A stretch of 5,871 nt of DNA from Alphaproteobacteria bacterium (lineage in GTDB: Bacteria; Pseudomonadota; Alphaproteobacteria; Rhizobiales; Devosiaceae), in assembly GCA_018820005.1 (NCBI GenBank), contig JAHJOS010000005.1, positions 1-5,871 on the forward strand. The letters run 5' to 3'. The notes beneath the pieces are model-generated. The model was given only the letters and a program-made list of their open reading frames with translations, searched no databases and was not told where the DNA came from. Position numbers and translations under genes: made by a program. Below are positions 1 through 5,051 of the stretch, piece by piece (position 1 is the first letter of the stretch; each line of letters starts with the position of its first letter).

Positions 1-110
1 AGCCTTATGACCTAAAGCTGTTACGACGCCTCTATCCCTTTGCCAGACCCTACAGACTGATGCTTTTCGGTTCCGTCGCCCTGGTGGTCCTCATCACCCT
101 GATAGATCTG
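1..110 (+). other. Foreign-looking segment joined in frame to cysW (exporter-like N-terminus)
   Basis: Translated in the cysW frame, bases 3-92 give residues of the kind seen at the start of ABC half-exporters: a basic amphipathic elbow helix (LKLLRRLYPFARPYR) followed directly by a first membrane helix (LMLFGSVALVVL). CysW has a short cytoplasmic loop at this place. The codons also differ: CTA (12-14), TTA (21-23) and AGA (45-47, 54-56) occur here, whereas the GC-rich remainder of cysW largely avoids such codons. The likely junction lies within 93-110 (ITLIDL), a motif compatible with both families. It may be a true fusion or deletion, or an assembly or read chimera; the sequence alone cannot decide. 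The exporter assignment rests on remembered family patterns. Confidence 0.55.
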
Positions 111-644
111 CCCTTCTCGGTGTCGCCGGTGATCTCCGGCCTGGTCTATGTGCTGCTCTTTGGTGCCGGCAGCGTGCTGGGGCCGTTCCTCAAGAGCTAT
201 GGCATTGAAGTGCTGTTCGCACTGCCGGGCATCGTGCTGGCTACCATCTTTGTCACCTTCCCCTTTGTCGCCCGCGAACTGATCCCGCTGATGCAGGATC
301 AGGGAACCGGCGACGAAGAGGCCGCCCTTTCACTGGGCGCCAATGGCTGGCAGACCTTCTTCCGCGTCACACTGCCCAATATCAAATGGGGCCTGCTCTA
401 CGGCGTTCTGCTGTGCAACGCCCGCGCCATGGGCGAGTTCGGCGCTGTTGCCGTGGTCTCGGGCAAGATCCGCGGCCAGACCACCACCATCCCGCTGCAG
501 GTGGAAATGCTCTACAATGAGTACAGTGCCACGGCCGCTTTTGCCTTGGCATCGCTGCTGGCGCTGCTGGCCTTGGTGACCCTGATACTCAAGAGCGCAC
601 TCGAATGGCGCTTCAGCGCTGAAATTGCCGCCGGCAACCACTGA
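3..644 (+). CDS. cysW: Sulfate/thiosulfate ABC transporter permease CysW, C-terminal part with aberrant N-terminus (5' partial)
   Basis: Inner-membrane permease subunit that, with CysT/CysU and the ATPase CysA, imports sulfate or thiosulfate delivered by a periplasmic binding protein. The frame is open from the left edge (first full codon at 3) and gives 213 visible residues. From residue ~31 it reads as typical CysW: ITLIDLPFSVSPVISGLVY, then ATIFVTFPFVARELIP, the EAA coupling loop at ~104-127 (DEEAALSLGANGW to RVTLPNI), then NARAMGEFGAVAVVSG and a last membrane helix ending LKSALEWRF. CysW proteins are usually 280-290 residues; the part matching CysW here is only ~183. The ~30 residues before it (PYDLKLLRRLYPFARPYR onward) do not resemble CysW and look like an ABC exporter N-terminus, so the first membrane helices expected of CysW are absent or replaced. 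ATG at 60 is not a credible native start, because the exporter-like reading continues through it. Family identity is very likely; integrity of the gene is doubtful. Confidence 0.88.
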   Translation, partial: PYDLKLLRRLYPFARPYRLMLFGSVALVVLITLIDLPFSVSPVISGLVYVLLFGAGSVLGPFLKSYGIEVLFALPGIVLATIFVTFPFVARELIPLMQDQGTGDEEAALSLGANGWQTFFRVTLPNIKWGLLYGVLLCNARAMGEFGAVAVVSGKIRGQTTTIPLQVEMLYNEYSATAAFALASLLALLALVTLILKSALEWRFSAEIAAGNH

Positions 645-679
645 TGCGCCCGTGGGCGACAACTGACAGGATTGAGTGA

Positions 680-1714
680 ATGGACGTTCGTGTCACCAAT
701 GTGCGCAAGGAATTCGACCGCTTCCCGGCGCTGCATGATGTCTCGCTCGACATCCATTCCGGCGAGCTGATTGCCCTGCTCGGACCCTCAGGTTCGGGCA
801 AGACCACGCTGCTGCGCCTGATTGCCGGGCTGGAAATGCCCACGACCGGCCGCATCTACTTTGGCGATACCGATGCCTCCGAATGGACCGTGCAGCAGCG
901 CAACATCGGCTTTGTGTTCCAGCACTATGCCCTGTTCCGCCACATGACGATCCTGGAGAACGTTTCGTTCGGCCTCAAAGTCCGGCCACGGTCCACCCGC
1001 CCGCCTGCCAACGAAATTCGCCGCCGCGCCATGGAACTGCTCGATCTTGTGCAGCTTTCTGGTCTTGAGAAGCGCTATCCTAACCAGCTCTCGGGCGGTC
1101 AACGTCAGCGCGTTGCCCTCGCGCGCGCCCTGGCTATCGAACCGGCCGTGCTGCTGCTCGACGAGCCCTTTGGCGCGCTCGACGCCCAGGTGCGCCGCGA
1201 GCTGCGCAAATGGCTGCGCGAAATCCACGACCGCACCGGCCACACCACCGTCTTTGTTACCCACGACCAGGAAGAGGCGCTGGAACTGTCCGATCGCCTC
1301 TGCGTCATGAGCCAGGGCAAGGTGGAGCAGGTCGGTACGCCCGACACTATCTACGACCAGCCCAGCTCGCCCTTCGTCTTCGGATTCATCGGCGAATCCA
1401 GCCAGTTGCCAGTCACCATCGCCAATGGCGAAATCCGCTATGCCGACCAGCCAATTGGCCGGACCGACGAAGCGGGTCTGTCGGGGCCACGCCAGCTTTT
1501 CTTCCGCCCGCATGACGTCGAACTGGTAGAAGCCGGTCGTGGACTGTCTGGGGCTGTAAGGTCAAGCCGACGGGTTGGCGGCACGCGACGGGTGGAACTT
1601 GACTTGGGGAGCGACGCGCTTGTCGAGATCGATCTGCCGTTCGACACCGCCTTTGGTGATCAAACTGACATCACCTTTCGCCCCCGGCGCTGGCAGATGT
1701 TCCCTGGCCGATGA
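680..1714 (+). CDS. cysA: Sulfate/thiosulfate ABC transporter ATP-binding protein CysA
   Basis: Cytoplasmic ATPase that powers sulfate/thiosulfate uptake by binding the coupling loops of CysT and CysW. All nucleotide-binding motifs are intact in the 344 residues: Walker A GPSGSGKT (35-42), Q-loop Gln81 in FVFQHYALF, signature LSGGQ (137-141), Walker B VLLLDEP (157-163), D-loop ALD (166-168) and switch His195 in VTHDQEEA. The sequences KEFDRFPALHDVSL near the start and FVFGFIGESS at 232-241 are CysA hallmarks. The tail from ~240, including LFFRPHDVEL (273-282), is the regulatory TOBE-like domain. Length is close to E. coli CysA (365). The ATG at 680 is supported by AGGA at 668-671, eight bases upstream. 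It begins 35 bp after cysW and is surely co-transcribed with it. No sulfate-specific regulatory site is visible because the operon start lies outside the window. Confidence 0.96.
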   Translation: MDVRVTNVRKEFDRFPALHDVSLDIHSGELIALLGPSGSGKTTLLRLIAGLEMPTTGRIYFGDTDASEWTVQQRNIGFVFQHYALFRHMTILENVSFGLKVRPRSTRPPANEIRRRAMELLDLVQLSGLEKRYPNQLSGGQRQRVALARALAIEPAVLLLDEPFGALDAQVRRELRKWLREIHDRTGHTTVFVTHDQEEALELSDRLCVMSQGKVEQVGTPDTIYDQPSSPFVFGFIGESSQLPVTIANGEIRYADQPIGRTDEAGLSGPRQLFFRPHDVELVEAGRGLSGAVRSSRRVGGTRRVELDLGSDALVEIDLPFDTAFGDQTDITFRPRRWQMFPGR

Positions 1715-1816
1715 CGAGGCCCGTTGCATAAAATTTTAGATGGATTTGTCACTAGGCTTAGCAGTTTAGCTACGGGTTGCCGTCTAGGGTGGCGCTAGTC
1801 AACCCAAGAGCGCCTT
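1715..1816 (+). promoter_or_regulatory. Intergenic region between cysA and the GGDEF gene, possible promoter
   Basis: This 102-bp gap has no gene and is visibly more AT-rich than its flanks at 1728-1772. A possible sigma-70-type -35 is TTGTCA (1746-1751), followed 15 bp later by TAGCTA (1767-1772); the spacing is short and the -10 weak. TTAGC occurs twice (1758-1762, 1766-1770), and a 4-bp hairpin ACGG/CCGT sits at 1772-1783. No convincing Rho-independent terminator follows cysA, so read-through from the cys operon is possible. A promoter here is expected from the change of gene function, but the element assignment is weak. Confidence 0.25.
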
Positions 1817-3433
1817 GTGTCAGTAACCGGCATTGCCTTCGATGACACCTTTACGCTGGGCGCGCGGCTTCTGCGCGCGGGGCAGAGCGATGAGGCGCTT
1901 GAGGCGTTTCGCATCGTCTACATCAAAGCTGAAGCCGACAAGAATATTGGCCTTATGGCTGCCTGCCTAAATGAGATGGCCTGGAGCAGCTATCGCATGG
2001 GTGATGCCGAGCAGGGGATCGAATACGCCATGGCCGCCAAATGGCGGTGGCGCAGCGTCGACAATGCTGCCGAACAAGCCCGGGCACTGGCCATCGAGGC
2101 GATTCTGTTTCTTGATCTTGGCTTTAGCGATGAGGCTTACACGTCAGCCCATGCGGCCGTTGAACTGGCTCAGTCTACCGAGTTCGAAAGCGTCCAGGCT
2201 TTTGCGCTCAATGCCAAAGGCATCGTGTTGGCCGTATGCCACGAGGCTCAGATGGGCATTGATCTGCTTGAGCACGCCATCAAGATTGCGGCACGCCAGC
2301 GCAACATCGCTGCCCAAGCCTACTATCTACTCAATTTGGGGTTCTGCCATGCCAAGTTGGCTGAGGAACTGATCGCGCAGAGCCAACCCGAGGGCGCTGC
2401 AGACGAGAGCCGTATCGCGACCGAAATGAGTGCGCTGGCCGTAGACTTGGCCGAACGTGTTGGTGACCAGTGGACCCTGCGCACAGCGCTCAGCAACAGT
2501 GCCGAACTGCTCGCCACGCAGGGCCGTCACTGTTTGGCGCTGGAACTCCTGGAACGCTTTTCCGGTCTTGCCGTTTTGCCTGGCACCGGTTTGCGTATCC
2601 ATTTCCTCTATACGCTGAGCGATGTGCTGTTGCGCTCCGGTCAGGTCGACAAAGCCTACAGCACGGCCTCAGAAGCGCTGGCCTTGGCCGAGCATTGCCA
2701 ACTGATCGACCACCAGGTCAACGCCGCCATCAAACTTGTCGAGATCCTTGAGAAACTGGGCGATACCCGTGCCGCGTTTGCCATGCACAGGCGCTATCAC
2801 GCCCTCTATGTGAGGCAATCGGGCGACACCGCGCGGCGCCGGGCGCGGATCGAGGAAATTCGGTCAGAAACAGATCGTCTGCGCGACTATGCGTCCGCTC
2901 TTGCTGATCAGATCCTCTGCGATCCGCTCACCGGCATCGCCAACCGCCGCAGCTTCGATCAGATTCTCAGTCGCCTCGCAGGATCGCCCATTGCCATCGC
3001 CATGGTGGATCTGGACCTGTTCAAGGCCATCAACGATCAGTTCTCGCACATCGTCGGGGATTCCGTGCTGCAGCGAGTTGCCAAGATCATGGTCAGCCAG
3101 ATCGGCCCGCATGGTCATGTCGCCCGTCTGGGCGGAGAAGAGTTCACCCTGATCTTTCCTGACGCGGCGGAAGCCTCGGCTGCGGCCTTCTGCGAAGGTG
3201 TCCGCATTGCGATTGCCAGCACCGACTGGTCTGATCTGGGCGAGGGCCTGTCGGTCACCGTCAGCATCGGATTGGCCGTGGGGCGCGGCGAGGTGCCCTC
3301 CGGCCTGCTCTTGCAAATGGCTGACAGGCGCCTCTACATGGCCAAGGCTGCGGGTCGCGATCGCGTCGTATCGCAGGATGCACCTGTCCTGGTGCGAGAT
3401 TCCGCCGAAACACGAAAGCTCTCCATCGCATGA
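1817..3433 (+). CDS. TPR-like/GGDEF protein, probable diguanylate cyclase
   Basis: Predicted to make cyclic di-GMP from two GTP, a second messenger controlling motility versus surface life. The 538 residues carry no signal peptide or membrane helix, so it should be cytoplasmic. Residues ~10-330 are almost wholly helical, with repeated pairs such as GARLLRAGQSDEALEAF (15-31) and LLRSGQVDKAYSTASEAL (271-288), fitting TPR-like repeats that bind proteins or peptides. A charged helical linker (337-362) leads to the GGDEF domain (~363-518): DPLTGIANRR (369-378), metal/GTP site DLDLFKAIND (398-407), catalytic GGEEF (439-443) and closing YMAKAAGRDRV (507-517). The inhibitory RxxD site is absent: GPHG occupies its usual place. 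The usual Gly of NDxxGHxxGD is Ser410. The GTG start is chosen because TAG at 1796-1798 closes the frame upstream and AAGAG (1806-1810) is a plausible ribosome site. The downstream GAF gene overlaps by ATGA. Activity is likely; the input signal is unknown. Confidence 0.9.
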   Translation: MSVTGIAFDDTFTLGARLLRAGQSDEALEAFRIVYIKAEADKNIGLMAACLNEMAWSSYRMGDAEQGIEYAMAAKWRWRSVDNAAEQARALAIEAILFLDLGFSDEAYTSAHAAVELAQSTEFESVQAFALNAKGIVLAVCHEAQMGIDLLEHAIKIAARQRNIAAQAYYLLNLGFCHAKLAEELIAQSQPEGAADESRIATEMSALAVDLAERVGDQWTLRTALSNSAELLATQGRHCLALELLERFSGLAVLPGTGLRIHFLYTLSDVLLRSGQVDKAYSTASEALALAEHCQLIDHQVNAAIKLVEILEKLGDTRAAFAMHRRYHALYVRQSGDTARRRARIEEIRSETDRLRDYASALADQILCDPLTGIANRRSFDQILSRLAGSPIAIAMVDLDLFKAINDQFSHIVGDSVLQRVAKIMVSQIGPHGHVARLGGEEFTLIFPDAAEASAAAFCEGVRIAIASTDWSDLGEGLSVTVSIGLAVGRGEVPSGLLLQMADRRLYMAKAAGRDRVVSQDAPVLVRDSAETRKLSIA

Positions 3434-3936
3434 CGCTAGTTTCCCGTGCCGAGTCCTTCCGCACATTCGAAGAGCGCGTCGCCCGCTTTGCCAATCCCGC
3501 TGAAACCGGTGCCGCACTGCACGATCTGGCAAAAGCTGTTATCGGCGCGCGCCTGTTCACGCTGACGGCCATCAATATGGATGCCGGGCACGTTCGTCGC
3601 GTCTACTCCAGCCATCCCGATGTCTACCCGCTGCTGGGCACCAAGCCCATTATTCTCGATGACTGGTTCCGCGCCATGCAGACCGAGCGTCGCATCACGG
3701 CCATCAATACGGCCGAGGGTATGGAAGGCAATTTCCCCGACTTGGCACTGATCCGCACATTGGGCTGCAACGCCTCCATCAGTGTCCCTGTGATGGCCGG
3801 CAACCAGCTCTTGGGCACCATCAATGCCCTCGATGCTGAGGGCAGCTATCCCGACAGCGTCGTTGCACAGGCTGCAGATCTCATTATGCCCGCGACCGCG
3901 GTGTTCCTGATCTTGCGCGAGCATTTCGAACTCTAG
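3430..3936 (+). CDS. Stand-alone GAF-domain protein
   Basis: A soluble 168-residue protein consisting of essentially one GAF domain, a fold that binds small molecules such as cyclic nucleotides, or senses redox or light. Residues ~10-45 form the entry helices. The core strands include LFTLTAINM (42-50) and VRRVYSSHPDVYPLLGTKP (55-73), and ISVPVMAGNQLLGTINALD (117-135) is the characteristic closing hairpin. Single Cys113, in LGCNASISVPV, sits where many relatives of this short GAF family also carry a Cys, as I recall it; no complete CxxC or obvious ligand signature is seen. There is no output domain, so it probably acts by binding a partner or ligand. Its ATG lies in the ATGA overlapping the end of the GGDEF gene, and its own ribosome site is weak (GAAAG, 3414-3418, 11 bases away), pointing to translational coupling. 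A role as sensor for the cyclase is inference from gene order. The ligand is unknown. Confidence 0.85.
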   Translation: MTLVSRAESFRTFEERVARFANPAETGAALHDLAKAVIGARLFTLTAINMDAGHVRRVYSSHPDVYPLLGTKPIILDDWFRAMQTERRITAINTAEGMEGNFPDLALIRTLGCNASISVPVMAGNQLLGTINALDAEGSYPDSVVAQAADLIMPATAVFLILREHFEL

Positions 3937-4003
3937 TCGGTCCGATAGCGCTGGGGCCAGCCGCATCAAAGCGGATGCTGCAAAACGCACATCAACATTC
4001 CTC

Positions 4004-4042
4004 GCATAACCGTGCGAACACGGCTTGCAGTAAAATTTTTTT
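4004..4042 (+). terminator. Possible weak Rho-independent terminator after the GGDEF-GAF genes
   Basis: An imperfect hairpin has arms GCATAACCGTG (4004-4014) and CACGGCTTGC (4019-4028) around a CGAA loop. The five inner pairs CCGTG/CACGG are perfect; the outer pairs contain one mismatch and one bulge. A run of seven T follows at 4036-4042, but seven bases separate it from the stem, which is poor for a classic terminator. It could equally be unrelated secondary structure. Confidence 0.28.
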
Positions 4043-4058
4043 AGTGCTGTCATATAAA
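4030..4058 (+). promoter_or_regulatory. Candidate promoter of the opp-like operon
   Basis: TATAAA (4053-4058) resembles a -10 element and lies inside the 29-bp inverted repeat, so a protein bound there would block polymerase. At 17-bp spacing the -35 position reads GTAAAA (4030-4035), only a partial match. Transcription would begin near 4065, giving a leader of about 55 bases. This is a position-based guess. Confidence 0.3.
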
Positions 4059-4071
4059 TTATGTCAGCACT
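4043..4071. promoter_or_regulatory. 29-bp inverted repeat, probable operator upstream of the opp-like operon
   Basis: The 12-base arms AGTGCTGTCATA (4043-4054) and TATGTCAGCACT (4060-4071) are inverted copies with 11 of 12 positions matching (4050/4064 is the mismatch), separated by TAAAT. Such length and symmetry in an AT-rich intergenic spot ~50 bp before a start codon is typical of a site for a dimeric repressor or activator. It is not a terminator, since no T-run follows on either strand. The regulator family cannot be named from the site alone, and no regulator gene is in the window. Confidence 0.6.
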
Positions 4072-4121
4072 GTGTCCGTTTTCTGTCCGTCCCGCTGTCC
4101 TCACCATCGTGAGGTGCTGAG

Positions 4122-5051
4122 GTGCCCAGCTATATTCTCCAGCGCCTGGGCATGATGCTGCTGACGCTGTGGGCCATCGTGACGCTCACCTTTTTCCTCA
4201 TGCATGCCGTGCCGGGTGGACCCTTCGTGTCCGAACGCATGCTGGCGCCGGAAATCGCCGCCGCGCTCAATGCCAAGTACGGCCTCGATCAACCTATCTG
4301 GCTGCAATATCTGAGCTATCTCAAGGGCGTGCTGACCTTCGATCTCGGCCCCTCGTTCAAATATCCCGGCGTCTCGATCAACACCATGATCGCCACCGGG
4401 CTGCCGGTAACGCTGCAGACCGGGCTCCTGGCCGTGATCTGCGTGGTCGCCTTGGGCATTCCCATGGGCATCATCGCCGCGCTCAACCGCAACCGCTGGC
4501 CCGATACCGCCGTCATGATGCTGGCCACCATCGGCGTCGCCATCCCCAGCTATGTCATCGCCACCGTTCTGCTCTATGTCTTTGCCCTGCGGCTGGGCTG
4601 GGTGCCGACTTTCGGTCTCGATGACTGGCGCGGCTATATCCTGCCGGTCTTTGCGCTCTCGGGCTTCTGGGTGTCTTTCGTCGCGCGCCTTACGCGCTCC
4701 TCGCTGCTGGAAACCTTCGAGCAGGACTATATGACGACCGCCCGCGCCAAGGGCCTGCGCCCCGGCCAGATCCTGTTCAAGCATGGCCTGCGCAATTCCC
4801 TGGTCCCGGTGGTCACTGTGCTGGGCCCTGTGGTCGCCAACCTCATCACCGGAAGTTTCGTCATCGAGCAGATCTTCGCGCTGCCCGGCATTGGGCGCCA
4901 GTTTGTGCTCTCCATCACCAATCGCGACTATACCGCCATCATGGGGATCACCATCTTCTATGCCGCCGCCCTCATGGTGATGATCCTGATCGTCGACCTG
5001 CTCTATGCCGTGCTCGATCCACGCATCAAGCTCAGCGGGGCCAAGGCATGA
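4122..5051 (+). CDS. oppB: Oligopeptide/dipeptide-type ABC transporter permease, OppB-like
   Basis: First membrane subunit of a peptide/nickel-type importer (binding-protein-dependent permease family), forming the channel with the OppC-like partner encoded next. The 309 residues match the family's usual length. The start MPSYILQRLGMMLLTLWAIV leads into helix 1 (~9-29), followed by HAVPGGPF; further helices lie near 98-120, 131-155, 170-188, 232-254 and 273-296. The coupling (EAA) loop is at ~203-230 (YMTTARAKGLRPGQILFKHG, then RNSLVPV), and the protein closes with FALPGIGRQF and the typical end LYAVLDPRIKL. The GTG start is forced: TGA at 4110-4112 closes the frame upstream, and GAGG at 4111-4114 is seven bases ahead. 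It overlaps the next gene by ATGA. The wording resembles OppB rather than GsiC or NikB, but the substrate (peptides, opines, other small molecules) cannot be fixed without the binding protein. Confidence 0.93.
   Translation: MPSYILQRLGMMLLTLWAIVTLTFFLMHAVPGGPFVSERMLAPEIAAALNAKYGLDQPIWLQYLSYLKGVLTFDLGPSFKYPGVSINTMIATGLPVTLQTGLLAVICVVALGIPMGIIAALNRNRWPDTAVMMLATIGVAIPSYVIATVLLYVFALRLGWVPTFGLDDWRGYILPVFALSGFWVSFVARLTRSSLLETFEQDYMTTARAKGLRPGQILFKHGLRNSLVPVVTVLGPVVANLITGSFVIEQIFALPGIGRQFVLSITNRDYTAIMGITIFYAAALMVMILIVDLLYAVLDPRIKLSGAKA

Larger units (their letters stand above)
3937..4121 (+). other. 185-bp control region between the GAF gene and the opp-like operon
   Basis: No gene fits here. The first part holds small inverted repeats: TCGG/CCGA at 3937-3945, GCTGG/CCAGC at 3950-3961, and CCGC/GCGG at 3961-3974. 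None has a T-run behind it. The middle (4029-4064) is strongly AT-rich compared with all flanking genes and carries the inverted repeat and promoter candidate listed separately. The last part is pyrimidine-rich with repeated TGTCC. The ribosome site of the next gene, GAGG (4111-4114), ends the region. Confidence 0.7.

Noticed and set aside
60..62. ATG at 60 as the true start of CysW.
   Set aside because: The frame stays open upstream to the edge with protein-like sequence, no ribosome site precedes the ATG, and the resulting protein would lack the first CysW helices.
647..658. Hairpin CGCC/GGCG between cysW and cysA.
   Set aside because: Only four pairs around CGTG with no T-run. It may influence cysA translation slightly but is too short to call a feature.
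788..1513. Long minus-strand open frame opposite cysA (241 codons).
   Set aside because: Shadow of the GC-rich cysA codons. Its translation shows no family motif, and cysA is unmistakable on the other strand.
1752..1798. Three CTAG tetranucleotides within 47 bp, a motif usually rare in proteobacterial DNA.
   Set aside because: Spacing is irregular and no larger repeat surrounds them; with so short a motif, chance or simple AT enrichment explains it.
4013..4029. Possible sigma-54 promoter ending in TTGCA.
   Set aside because: The required GG at the -24 position is absent (GC is found instead), so the match is only to the -12 half.
2864..4107. Two minus-strand open frames of about 222 codons each opposite the GGDEF and GAF genes.
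   Set aside because: They lie antisense to well-supported domains, have low-complexity composition rich in Arg, Ala and Gly, and show no recognisable motif.
4101..4784. Minus-strand open frame (227 codons) opposite the OppB-like gene, very rich in His, Gln, Asp and Gly.
   Set aside because: The composition is what results from reading membrane-protein codons in reverse; there is no domain.
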